Below, in pieces: positions 31,194 through 40,127 of a DNA stretch of 64,000 nucleotides. This DNA comes from Pseudonocardia cypriaca (GTDB taxonomy: Bacteria; Actinomycetota; Actinomycetes; Mycobacteriales; Pseudonocardiaceae). A program made the position numbers and the translations under genes. The notes under the pieces are model-generated. The model was given only the letters and a program-made list of their open reading frames with translations. It had not been told where the DNA came from and did not search any database. Numbering within the stretch: position 1 is the first letter of the stretch; each line of letters starts with the position of its first letter. The stretch is from NCBI RefSeq assembly GCF_006717045.1, contig NZ_VFPH01000002.1:2480001-2544000 (forward strand), given 5' to 3'.

Positions 31194-32981
31194 ATGAGCT
31201 ATCAACTCGGGATCGATCTCGGAACCACGTACACGGCGGCGGCGGTGTCGCGCGCGACGGAACAGCAGCACGCCGATCCGGAGATGGTGTCGCTCGGCGA
31301 CCGCTCGGTGCAGGTGCCGTCGGTGCTGTACTTCGCCCCTGACGGCTCGGTGCTGGTGGGTGAGGCGGCCGAGCGACGGGCGTCGACCGACCCGGATCGC
31401 GTGGTGCGCGAGTTCAAGCGGCAGGTGGGCGACGAGATCCCGTTGGTGGTCGGCGGTCGGCCGGTCCGGGCCCACGAGCTGGCCGCGACGCTGGTGGTCT
31501 GGGTCGTCCAGCGGGTGGCCGAGCGGGAGGGCGGCCCTGCCCGCCGGATCGCGCTGACCCACCCCGCCTCGTGGGGGCCGCACAAGAAGGAGCTGCTGCA
31601 CGGGGCACTGGCCGCGCGTGGGCTGAACGTGGCGTTCCTGGCCGAGCCGCAGGCGGCCGCGCTCAGCTACGCGGCGGCGGAGCGGGTCGAGCGCGGGTCC
31701 ACCATCGCGGTCTACGACCTGGGCGGCGGCACGTTCGACTCCGCGGTCGTGCGCAAGAACGGCACGTTCGCGCTGCTGGGCCGGCCGGAGGGCATCGACC
31801 GGCTCGGTGGCGTCGACTTCGACGACGCGGTGTTCACGCACGTCCGTGATGCGGTCGGGAGCGCGTTCGACGAGCTCGACCCCGCCGACGACACCGTGCT
31901 CGGCGCGGTGTCGCGGCTGCGGCGCGAGTGCAAGGAGGCGAAGGAGGCGCTGTCGGCCGACACCGAGGTGCGGATCGCCGTCCTGCTGCCCGGGATGCAG
32001 ACCGCGGTGCGCCTCACCCGCGGCGAGTTCGAGGCGATGATCCGCCCGCAGCTCGAGGAGAGCGTCGACGCGCTGCACCGCGCGGTGGCGTCGGCCGGGC
32101 TGTTGCCATCGGACCTGACCGCCGTGCTGCTCGTGGGCGGTTCCTCGCGGATCCCGCTGGTCGCCCAGCTCGTCTCGGCTGCGTTCGACCGTCCGGTCGC
32201 GGTGGACGCCGACCCGAAGAACGCGATCGCGCTCGGCGCCGCGCTGTCCGTCTCGCCACGCCCGGAGTCGTGGCCCGCGGCCAACATCCCGCCGATCCCC
32301 CGGACCGCGCCGCCGACGCCCACACCGGTGCCGGCCGCCCGGACGGAACCTCTGTCGCCAGCGGCCGACCCGCCGCGCCCGCCGGTGCCCTCCCTCGCGT
32401 CGACCGTCTCCCCGCCGCTCAGCGCGAGCGGCGCGCGGCGGCCGGTGGTGGTGTTCGGTGCGGGCGGTCTGCTGGTCGCGGCGGCGATCGGCGCCGCACT
32501 GCTGTACGGGCCGAACGGGACGGCTCCGGCTCCCACGAGCGGGACGACCACGGCCGTGGTGGAGGTCCCCCAGCTGACGGAGATTCCCGCCCCCGCGCCC
32601 GCCGCCGTCGAGGAACAGGGTGGCGGCCAGGCCCCGGCGCAGAACCAGGGCCGGGCGGCACCGCGGCCGCAGAACGGCGGCGCCCGCCCTGCGCCGCAGC
32701 AACCCGCCGGGAACGACGACAACGGCGACCCAGGAACCGAGCCGACCACCACGACGACCACGACGACCACCACGACGCCGCCGCCAACCACCACGACCAC
32801 CACGACCACACCGCCCCCGGTGGTGACGACATCGGCTCCACCCGTGATCGACCCCGGGAATGGGAACGGGAACACCGGCCCCTCGTCGGTGGAAGGCCAG
32901 CCGAACGAGAAGGGCGGCGCGACGGACGTGCCGGTCAAGGACCCCGCCGACGACGACCAGGAGAGCACCCCCACGGAGTAG
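31194..32981 (+). CDS. membrane-anchored Hsp70-like ATPase lacking a substrate-binding domain
   Basis: A 595-aa protein. Residues 1-353 form an actin-fold Hsp70 ATPase: GIDLGTTYTAAAV (phosphate 1), YDLGGGTFDSAVV (phosphate 2), LVGGSSRIPLV (adenosine loop). Instead of the beta-sandwich peptide-binding domain there is a Pro-rich linker, one transmembrane helix at about 417-439 (VVVFGAGGLLVAAAIGAALLYG) and a Gln/Pro/Thr-rich tail with long Thr runs that would lie outside the cell. AGGGGG lies 8 nt before ATG 31194. It is divergent from the acidic IniB-N protein and so belongs to the ini island. It may transmit a nucleotide-dependent state across the membrane rather than fold proteins. Confidence 0.9.
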   Translation: MSYQLGIDLGTTYTAAAVSRATEQQHADPEMVSLGDRSVQVPSVLYFAPDGSVLVGEAAERRASTDPDRVVREFKRQVGDEIPLVVGGRPVRAHELAATLVVWVVQRVAEREGGPARRIALTHPASWGPHKKELLHGALAARGLNVAFLAEPQAAALSYAAAERVERGSTIAVYDLGGGTFDSAVVRKNGTFALLGRPEGIDRLGGVDFDDAVFTHVRDAVGSAFDELDPADDTVLGAVSRLRRECKEAKEALSADTEVRIAVLLPGMQTAVRLTRGEFEAMIRPQLEESVDALHRAVASAGLLPSDLTAVLLVGGSSRIPLVAQLVSAAFDRPVAVDADPKNAIALGAALSVSPRPESWPAANIPPIPRTAPPTPTPVPAARTEPLSPAADPPRPPVPSLASTVSPPLSASGARRPVVVFGAGGLLVAAAIGAALLYGPNGTAPAPTSGTTTAVVEVPQLTEIPAPAPAAVEEQGGGQAPAQNQGRAAPRPQNGGARPAPQQPAGNDDNGDPGTEPTTTTTTTTTTTPPPTTTTTTTTPPPVVTTSAPPVIDPGNGNGNTGPSSVEGQPNEKGGATDVPVKDPADDDQESTPTE

Positions 32982-32983
32982 AG

Positions 32984-33056
32984 GCGGACTTCACAAACCC
33001 AGCCGGTACTTCACAAAGGGCCGGCCTTTGTGAAGCGGGGGCTGGGTCTGTGACGT
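32984..33056. repeat. nested palindrome, ACTTCACA family, copy 2
   Basis: Begins with the same ACTTCACAAACCCAG as copy 1 (32988-33002). The inner hairpin is CTTCACAAAGG (33009-33019) with CCTTTGTGAAG (33025-33035), and the outer right arm GGGTCTGTGACGT (33044-33056) is imperfect. It starts 3 bp after the hsp70 stop. Confidence 0.8.
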
Positions 33057-33107
33057 CGGTGTTCCGGCGCGTGGAATGCCGCTCGACGCCCCAGAGTTGG
33101 TTGCACC

Positions 33108-34127
33108 GTGAAGAAGATTGGGTTCCTGTCCTTTGGGCACTGGTCGGACTCGCCGCACTCGCTGGTCCGGTCCGCCGCGGACGCCCTGGTGCAGTCGGTC
33201 GAGCTCGCGGTGGCCGCGGAGGAGGCGGGCGCCGACGGCGCGTACTACCGCGTGCACCACTTCGCCCAGCAGCTGGCCTCCCCGTTCCCGCTGCTGGCCG
33301 CGGCCGGGGCGCGGACCAGCCGGATCGAGCTGGGCACCGCTGTGATCGACATGCGGTACGAGAACCCGCTCTACATGGCCGAGGACGCAGGCGCCGCGGA
33401 TCTCATCTCCGGTGGCCGGCTGCAGCTCGGCATCAGCAGGGGATCACCGGAGCAGGTGGTCGACGGCTTCCGCTACTTCGGTCACGTGCCGACCGATGGC
33501 AGGAGCGACGCCGACATGGCCCGCGAGCACACCAAGGTGTTCCTCGAGGTGCTCAAGGGTGAGGGCTTCGCGAAGCCGAACCCGCGTCCGATGTTCCCCA
33601 ACCCGCCGGGCCTGCTGCGGATCGAGCCGCACTCGCCGGGGCTGCGGGACCGGATCTGGTGGGGTGCAGGCACCCGTGCGACGGCGGAGTGGACGGCCGA
33701 GCAGGGGTTGAACCTGATGAGCTCGACGTTGCTCACCGAGGACACCGGTGTGCCGTTCCACCAGCTGCAGGCCGAGCAGATCCAGCGGTTCCGGGACGCC
33801 TGGAAGGCGGCCGGGCACACGCGCGAGCCGCGCGTCTCGGTGAGCCGCAGCATCTTCCCGATCGTGAGCGACATCGACCGGCAGCTCTTCTGGCGGGACC
33901 GCGACAGCACCGACCAGGTCGGCTGGCTGGACGGGGGCACCGCCCGGTTCGGCCGGAGCTACGCGGGTGAGCCGGACAAGCTGGTGGCCGAGCTCGCCGA
34001 GGACGAGGCGATCGCCGCCGCCGACACGCTGCTGCTCACGGTGCCCAACCAGCTGGGCGTCGACTACAACGCCCACGTCATCGACAGCGTGCTCACCGAT
34101 CTCGCCCCCGAGCTCGGCTGGCGGTGA
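33108..34127 (+). CDS. LLM-class flavin-dependent oxidoreductase
   Basis: A 339-aa TIM-barrel of the bacterial luciferase-like family: KIGFLSFGHWSDSPHSLVRSAADALVQSVELAVAAEEAGADGAYYRVHHFAQQLASPFPLLAAAGARTSRIELGTAVIDMRYENP is the full N-terminal signature, and SGGRLQLGISRGSP is the FMN-phosphate region. Uses FMNH2 or F420 to oxidise or reduce an unknown small molecule. GTG 33108 start. It stands alone between the ACTTCACA repeat and a NYN nuclease gene. Confidence 0.93.
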   Translation: MKKIGFLSFGHWSDSPHSLVRSAADALVQSVELAVAAEEAGADGAYYRVHHFAQQLASPFPLLAAAGARTSRIELGTAVIDMRYENPLYMAEDAGAADLISGGRLQLGISRGSPEQVVDGFRYFGHVPTDGRSDADMAREHTKVFLEVLKGEGFAKPNPRPMFPNPPGLLRIEPHSPGLRDRIWWGAGTRATAEWTAEQGLNLMSSTLLTEDTGVPFHQLQAEQIQRFRDAWKAAGHTREPRVSVSRSIFPIVSDIDRQLFWRDRDSTDQVGWLDGGTARFGRSYAGEPDKLVAELAEDEAIAAADTLLLTVPNQLGVDYNAHVIDSVLTDLAPELGWR

Positions 34128-34159
34128 TCTCGCATGCCGGAACTGTCAGGGTGGCCCGA

Positions 34160-34165
34160 TAACGT
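34160..34165 (+). promoter_or_regulatory. -10 box of the leaderless NYN transcript
   Basis: TAACGT ends 6 nt before GTG 34172 and there is no Shine-Dalgarno sequence between, so translation probably begins at the mRNA 5' end. Confidence 0.5.
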
Positions 34166-34171
34166 TTTCAG

Positions 34172-34804
34172 GTGCGCACGAACGTCTACGTGGACGGGTT
34201 CAACCTGTACTACGGGTGTCTGAAAGGCACGCCCTACAGGTGGCTCGACCTCGAGGCGTTGTGCTGCCGGTTGCTCCCCACCAACTCGATCCACCGCATC
34301 AGGTACTTCACCGCCCGGGTCGCCGCGCGGCCGAACAAGGCGCACGACCCGATCCACCAGGAGATCTACCTGCGTGCGCTGCGAACCCTTCCCACGGTCA
34401 CGATCCACCTCGGTCACTTCCTGACCAAGCCGGTCACGATGCCGCTGGCCGCCCCGGCCCCGGGTGGACCCAGGTTCGCCGAGGTCATGAAGACCGAGGA
34501 GAAGGGGTCGGACGTCAACCTCGCCACGTACCTCGTCGCAGACGCGTTCCGGAACGATGCCGACTGTTTCGTGCTCATCAGCAACGACAGCGACCTGACG
34601 GAGCCGCTGCGGATCGTCCGTCACGAACTGGGGAAGGTGGTCGGACTTCTCAATCCGCAGCCCCCGGCGAAACGCAGTCGCGCACTTCTGGCGTGCAAAC
34701 CGAGCTTCTTCAAGCAGATCCGGGCCGGCGTCCTGGGAAGGAGCCAGTTCCCCCCGAACATGAAGGATGGCGCCGGGGCCTTCACGAGGCCACGCGGCTG
34801 GTGA
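34172..34804 (+). CDS. NYN-domain (PIN-like) ribonuclease
   Basis: A 210-aa NYN/LabA-type protein. The acidic metal-binding residues are visible: Asp8 in VYVDGFNLYYG (with the conserved Asn), Asp in EKGSDVNLATYLVADA, and Asp in LISNDSDLTEPLRIV. These proteins are Mg2+-dependent RNases, many tied to RNA turnover or phage defence. A very strong terminator follows at 34822-34847, so it is monocistronic. No partner gene suggests a specific target. Confidence 0.9.
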   Translation: MRTNVYVDGFNLYYGCLKGTPYRWLDLEALCCRLLPTNSIHRIRYFTARVAARPNKAHDPIHQEIYLRALRTLPTVTIHLGHFLTKPVTMPLAAPAPGGPRFAEVMKTEEKGSDVNLATYLVADAFRNDADCFVLISNDSDLTEPLRIVRHELGKVVGLLNPQPPAKRSRALLACKPSFFKQIRAGVLGRSQFPPNMKDGAGAFTRPRGW

Positions 34805-34821
34805 AGGGGGCCGGAAAAGCA

Positions 34822-34847
34822 GAGGCCCCGCCTTCCGGCGGGGCCTC
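34822..34847 (+). terminator. intrinsic-type terminator after the NYN gene
   Basis: GAGGCCCCGCC (34822-34832), loop TTCC, GGCGGGGCCTC (34837-34847): an 11-bp perfect GC-rich stem with a stable UUCC-like loop, without a U-tract, as is common in actinobacteria. Confidence 0.85.
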
Positions 34848-34986
34848 GCACCCAGGACCCGAAGCTCCTGGGGGGATGCCTTCACGATACATGCTCAGCG
34901 TGGCTTGTCCACCTGACCCGATCACCATGACGGGACACCTCCGCACCACGTTGAGCCGGCCGCACCGGGGCCTGGAGACTGCGCAC

Positions 34987-35697
34987 ATGGGACTGCGGTT
35001 CACCACCCGCCTGTCGGACTCACCGTGGGTCGATGCCGTGTGGACCTGCACCAGCGACCGGGTCGGTGAGATGACGTCGGTGGCGGCGACCCGATGCGGG
35101 CTGATCTTCTGGGAGTGCGACGGGCGGTATCACGCCGGGGTCACCGGTCCCGAGACCGCGACCGGTACCGCGCCGGTCCCGGAGGACGCGACCTTCGTGG
35201 GCATCGAGCTCGCCATCGGTACCTCCCTGCGGGGTGTTCCGCTGCCGTCCGTCGTCGACGGTGCGGTGGAGCTCCCGGACACGACCCGCAGGTCTTTCCG
35301 GATCGCCGGGTCGCGCTGGGAGAGACCGGGTCCGGACGACGCCGAAGCCCTGGTCGAGCGCCTCGTCCTGGACGGCGCGGTCGTTCGGGACCCGATCGTC
35401 GACGAGGTGCTGCGGGGTGGTCGTCCCGAAGTCTCCGATCGCACCCTCGAGCGGAGGTTCCGAGCGGCGACCGGCCTCACCCGGGGTGCCGTGCGCCAGA
35501 TCGAGCGAGCCCGCGAGGCGGCCCACCTGCTGGCGGCCGGGAAAACCGCCGCCGATGTCGTCGCCTCGCTGGGCTACTTCGACCAGCCGCACCTGGCGCG
35601 AGCGCTTCGACGCTACGTCGGGCGTACGGCCACGCAGCTGCACGAAGGAAGTGGCGGCGCCCTCGCGCTGGACCTCCCTCAGGCGACCACGTCGTAG
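34987..35697 (+). CDS. AraC-family transcriptional regulator
   Basis: A 236-aa regulator. The N-terminal part (FTTRLSDSPWVDAVWTCTSDRVGEMTSVAATRCGLIFWECDG) is the beta-rich DUF6597-type sensor fold; the C-terminal part is an AraC HTH (LERRFRAATGLTRGAVRQIERAREAAHLLAAGKTAADVVASLGYFDQPHLARALRRYVGRTATQL). ATG 34987 was chosen because GGAG lies 9 nt upstream and the homologous region starts there; the frame is open further upstream. Its stop overlaps the convergent dihydrofolate-reductase-like gene by 19 bp, a frequent pairing that suggests it controls that gene. Confidence 0.88.
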   Translation: MGLRFTTRLSDSPWVDAVWTCTSDRVGEMTSVAATRCGLIFWECDGRYHAGVTGPETATGTAPVPEDATFVGIELAIGTSLRGVPLPSVVDGAVELPDTTRRSFRIAGSRWERPGPDDAEALVERLVLDGAVVRDPIVDEVLRGGRPEVSDRTLERRFRAATGLTRGAVRQIERAREAAHLLAAGKTAADVVASLGYFDQPHLARALRRYVGRTATQLHEGSGGALALDLPQATTS

Positions 35698-36257
35698 AGC
35701 AGCTTCACGATGCCGTTCGGGTAGGCCTGGGACTCGCGCAGCCGCAACTTCTGCCTGTCGCGGTCGGCGTCGCTGAACAGGCTCTTGCCTGCACCGAGCA
35801 ACAGCGGGAAGACCAGCAGGTTGTAGCGGTCGACCAGTCCCGCGTCCGAGAGCCTGCGGGCCAGCTCGGCGCTGCCGTGGATGAAGATCGCCCCGCCTTC
35901 ACCCTCCTTGAGCTTCGCGACGTCGGCGCTGGAGCGCAGGATCGTGGTCTCGCCCCAGCCCTCGACGAGGTCGGTCTCGGAGATCGTCGAGGAGACCACG
36001 TACTTCGGCAGTTCCTTGTAGGCCGCGTGGTCCTGCGAGTCGCGCCACGTCGGGGCGAAGGCCTCGTAGCTGCGCCTGCCGAACATCAACGCCGTGGTCT
36101 CGGCGAGCTCCTCACCCTTGAGCGCGAACGCCTCGGGCAGGAACTCGACGTCCTTGAACACCCAACCACCGCTGCGGTGCTCCTCACCCGGCCCACCGCC
36201 GGGTGAGTCCACGACGCCGTCGAGCGACATGAAGGCGGTGTAGACGAGGTCGCGCAT
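35679..36257 (-). CDS. dihydrofolate reductase/RibD C-terminal-like protein
   Basis: A 192-aa reductase fold: DLVYTAFMSLDGVVDSPGGG opening, MFGRRSYEAFAPTW (NADPH-binding GR motif), YVVSSTISE, IFIHGSAELARRL and LLVFPLLLGAGKSLF are the standard blocks of the RibD_C family. Most members reduce small unidentified substrates with NADPH rather than dihydrofolate. It is convergent and overlapping with the AraC gene. Confidence 0.93.
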   Translation of the reverse strand: MRDLVYTAFMSLDGVVDSPGGGPGEEHRSGGWVFKDVEFLPEAFALKGEELAETTALMFGRRSYEAFAPTWRDSQDHAAYKELPKYVVSSTISETDLVEGWGETTILRSSADVAKLKEGEGGAIFIHGSAELARRLSDAGLVDRYNLLVFPLLLGAGKSLFSDADRDRQKLRLRESQAYPNGIVKLLYDVVA

Positions 36258-36413
36258 GCTGCGGTTCTCCTTCCGGTTCGACGGCAGGCCGCCGTCGACG
36301 TCCTCTGCGCGCGGACGTTATGCGGCGGAGGGCCGCGGGTCTTGGACAGAACCGACACCCGGACCGGGGTTACCCGTACAGGTGTGCCGGGCTCGTGATG
36401 CCTTCCTGCTGCC

Positions 36414-36848
36414 TCAGCGCGGTACCGCGAGGACGTCCCGGAGCACGTCCTCCATCGTGACGCGGGCCAACTCGGCCCTCAGCGTCTCCTCGATGCCCCC
36501 GTAGATGCCCTGCATCGCCGGCCGGATGCCGTGGCCCACCACGCACCCCTGGTCCGGCGTGGCGCGGTGCATCGCGAACAGCGGGCCGGGCTCCACCGCC
36601 TCGTACACGTCGAGCAGGGTGATCGACTCCAGCTCGCGCGCCAGCGACCAGCCGGCACCCACGCCACGCCGGGACTCCACGAGCCCCGCCTTGCGCAGCT
36701 CGCCGAGCAGCCGCCTGATCACCACGGGGTTGGTGTTCGCGCTGCCCGCGATCTGCTCGGACGTGGCCACCTCATGGCCCTGGCGCTGGTAGTGGCCGAT
36801 CCAGGCGAGCGCGTGAGCGGCGATGGTCAACCTGCTGTTGGCGCTCAC
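36414..36848 (-). CDS. Rrf2-family transcriptional regulator
   Basis: A 144-aa winged-helix regulator (RLTIAAHALAWIGHY; EQIAGSANTNPVVIRRLLGELRKAGLVESRRGVGAGWSLAR). Only one Cys (CVVGHGI) is seen in place of the three-Cys cluster of IscR/NsrR, so it is a YwnA-like member sensing something other than Fe-S status. It is divergent from a short-chain dehydrogenase gene across two exact TGTTACGAC-type palindromes and should repress both. Confidence 0.92.
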   Translation of the reverse strand: MSANSRLTIAAHALAWIGHYQRQGHEVATSEQIAGSANTNPVVIRRLLGELRKAGLVESRRGVGAGWSLARELESITLLDVYEAVEPGPLFAMHRATPDQGCVVGHGIRPAMQGIYGGIEETLRAELARVTMEDVLRDVLAVPR

Positions 36849-36876
36849 GAACCCTCCCCTCGGCCGTAACGCGCCA

Positions 36877-36942
36877 TGTTACGACCGCCCTGTCGTAACA
36901 ACAACAGTTGCTACAGTCAGTCGTAACAACTAGTGTTACGAC
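36877..36942. promoter_or_regulatory. double operator between Rrf2 and SDR genes
   Basis: Four exact copies of one half-site: TGTTACGAC (36877-36885) with GTCGTAACA (36892-36900), and GTCGTAACA (36920-36928) with TGTTACGAC (36934-36942). The second pair forms a 23-bp palindrome with a 5-bp centre. It fills the gap between divergent starts at 36848 and 36973. Confidence 0.85.
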
Positions 36943-36972
36943 TACGACTGATCGAGCAGCGAGGTGGGAAGA

Positions 36973-37722
36973 ATGAACGGATCGCTCAACGGCAAGGTCG
37001 CCCTGGTCACCGGAGGGTCTCGCGGACTGGGAGCCGCTACCGTCAGGCTCCTGGCCGAGCAGGGCGCCGACGTGGGGTTCACCTACGTCAGCTCGGAGAA
37101 GCAGGCACAGGCCGTCGTCGACGAGGTGCGCGGCACGGGCGCGAAGGTCGCGGCCTTCCGGTCCGACCAGGCGGACACGAGCGGGGCGCCGGCGCTGATC
37201 GACGAGGTGGTCGCGTACTTCGGCGGCCTGGACATCCTCGTCAACAACGCGGCGATCGGTGCGCAGGGCCGCGTGGACGACCCGGACGCCGACACCGCCG
37301 CGCTGGACCGCATGCACGCCACGAACTACCTCGGCGTGATCGCGATCATCCGGGCCGCCTCCCGGGTGCTGCGCCCGGATGGCCGCATCATCACGGTGAG
37401 CTCGGGACTGGGCACCCGGGTCGGCGTCCCCGGCCTCGCCGACTACTCGGCGACCAAGTCCGGGATCGAGCGGTACACCATGGGCGTCGCTCGCGACCTC
37501 GGACCCCGGGGCATCACGGCCAACGTGGTGGAGGCCGGACTGATGGAGAGCGGGATGGAACCGCCCGACCCCGAGACCCTCAAGGCGATGCTCAGCGCAC
37601 TGTCATTGCAGCGCATGGGCCATCCGCGGGAGATCGCCGCCGCGATCGCCTTCCTGGCGAGCCCTGCCGCCTCCTACGTCACGGGCGCGGTGCTGGACGT
37701 CCACGGCGGCTACAACGCCTGA
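36973..37722 (+). CDS. short-chain dehydrogenase/reductase (SDR)
   Basis: A 249-aa classical SDR: TGGSRGLGAATV (NAD(P)-binding Gly motif), LVNNAAIG, catalytic Ser in VSSGLG and YSATK (Tyr-x-x-x-Lys), late FLASPAASYVTGAVLDVHGGYNA. It reduces or oxidises a carbonyl/alcohol with NAD(P). ATG 36973 has GAGGTGGGA upstream. It is controlled, by inference, by the divergent Rrf2 regulator. Confidence 0.95.
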   Translation: MNGSLNGKVALVTGGSRGLGAATVRLLAEQGADVGFTYVSSEKQAQAVVDEVRGTGAKVAAFRSDQADTSGAPALIDEVVAYFGGLDILVNNAAIGAQGRVDDPDADTAALDRMHATNYLGVIAIIRAASRVLRPDGRIITVSSGLGTRVGVPGLADYSATKSGIERYTMGVARDLGPRGITANVVEAGLMESGMEPPDPETLKAMLSALSLQRMGHPREIAAAIAFLASPAASYVTGAVLDVHGGYNA

Positions 37723-37746
37723 CCCGAGGCCGTTCTCGTGGGCGGG

Positions 37747-38820
<1,074 letters not shown>

Positions 38821-38905
38821 GGGGCTCCAGGGTAGTCGCGTTAGCGGCGACCACCCCTGGCCCCGGGGTAAGGGTCTCCCCGAGGCCGATCGGGGGGTTG
38901 CCCCG

Positions 38906-39634
38906 ATGGTGCCCGTGATCTCGGGACGGCAGCGTGACCAGCGTGATCAGCTGCCAACCACCGCCGTGCTGACGGCCCTCCTCGACACCGTCGCCGGCTG
39001 GCCGATACCCGTCGTCCTGACGGTGGCGAGCGCGCTGCTGATCGTGGAGAGCGGGGCGCTCGTCGGCATCCTCCTGCCCGGCAGCACGCTGCTGGTCGCA
39101 CTCGGGCTGTGGTCGCACACCGCGCCGCACGTGCTCGTCCCCGCCGTGGTCGCGGCTGCGGCCGCGACCGTCACCGGCGCGCATCTCGGCTGGTTGCGAG
39201 GACGGTCCGGGGCGGCGGTCGGCCGAGCCGGCAGCAGGCTCGCCGCGCCCCGCGTCCAGCGGGCAGGCGCCTGGCTCGCCGAGCGGGGCCCGCCGGCCAC
39301 CGCGTTGCTGCTGGCGTGCGGCCACTGGGCCGCGGCCGCCCGGCCCGTGCTGCCACGCGTCGCGGGCGCGGCCGGGGTGCCGTACCGCACGGTCGGCCCG
39401 GCGCTGGTCGTGTCCGGCAGCGGATGGGCGACGACCCTCGTGCTGCTGGGCAACCGGGTGGGCGCGTTCGTGGTCACGACCGCGGCCTGGGTCCCGGTCC
39501 TGCTGGTGGTGCTGGTGATCACGGCGCTGGTGCTCCACTCCCGCATCGGCGACAAGGCGATGCGCCGCTCGGCGCGCCCGTTCGGCCGTTCGCGGAACCG
39601 GGATAACGCGGGCGGACCCGGTCCGATGGTCTGA
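38906..39634 (+). CDS. DedA/VTT-family membrane protein
   Basis: A roughly 242-aa polytopic protein with VVLTVASALLIVESGALVGILLPGSTLLVALGLW (the DedA 'E...PGS' core), several further helices and a basic C-terminus. DedA proteins flip or transport polyprenyl- or phospholipid carriers and support envelope homeostasis. ATG 38906 is taken since GGGGGG lies 8 nt upstream; the frame is open further 5' but runs antisense over ychF. The arm bearing the usual Arg (F..R) is replaced by ARPVLPRVAGAAG. Confidence 0.8.
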   Translation: MVPVISGRQRDQRDQLPTTAVLTALLDTVAGWPIPVVLTVASALLIVESGALVGILLPGSTLLVALGLWSHTAPHVLVPAVVAAAAATVTGAHLGWLRGRSGAAVGRAGSRLAAPRVQRAGAWLAERGPPATALLLACGHWAAAARPVLPRVAGAAGVPYRTVGPALVVSGSGWATTLVLLGNRVGAFVVTTAAWVPVLLVVLVITALVLHSRIGDKAMRRSARPFGRSRNRDNAGGPGPMV

Positions 39635-39650
39635 GTGGACCTGCTGCTGA

Positions 39651-40061
39651 ATGAAGGGTGTCGTCGTGCGGTTCCCGCCCCGACTCGTGCTCGCTGCTTC
39701 GGCCCTCTGCATGGTCGCCGCCAGCAGCGGCACGGCGCTGGTGATGTCCGGGAAGGCCGACGTAGCGCCCGTGCCGGTCCCCGAGATCACCTCGGTGAGC
39801 CCGGAGGTGCAGTCGCCCGCCCCTTCCGAACAGGTCGGGTCCACCGGGCCCGCGATCACCGGCGCGCAGATCGCCGCCCTCGCCCTCGCGCCTGCGCGCG
39901 ACCGGGCCGCCGCGCTGATCGAGGAGCAGGTCCGCGCCGAGGCCGAGCGGGCCAGCGACGAAGGGGATGACTCCGACGACGAGCGGTGGGACGAGCTGCG
40001 CGACAAGATCCGCGAGGCCTGCGACGACGGCCGGCTCCGCGGCCCCATCTGCCGCTCCTGA
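39651..40061 (+). CDS. small exported hypothetical protein
   Basis: A 136-aa protein with a hydrophobic N-terminal segment (FPPRLVLAASALCMVAASSGTALVM) that reads as a signal peptide or anchor, a Pro/Val/Ser-rich linker, and a charged C-terminal helix (AALIEEQVRAEAERASDEGDDSDDERWDELRDKIREACDDGRLRGPIC) with two Cys. No family recognised. ATG 39651 is used; GTG 39666 with GAAGGG upstream is an alternative. It follows the DedA gene after 16 bp and may be cotranscribed. Confidence 0.6.
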   Translation: MKGVVVRFPPRLVLAASALCMVAASSGTALVMSGKADVAPVPVPEITSVSPEVQSPAPSEQVGSTGPAITGAQIAALALAPARDRAAALIEEQVRAEAERASDEGDDSDDERWDELRDKIREACDDGRLRGPICRS

Positions 40062-40127
40062 GTGGACGCATCGGCCGCGGCCGATTTCCGCCAGTCCTAG
40101 GCGGCTGCGGGTGGCAGAGTCGATGAC

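Noticed and set aside
34172..34804. NYN nuclease as part of a defence island
   Set aside because: It is monocistronic with its own promoter and terminator and has no defence-type partner next to it.
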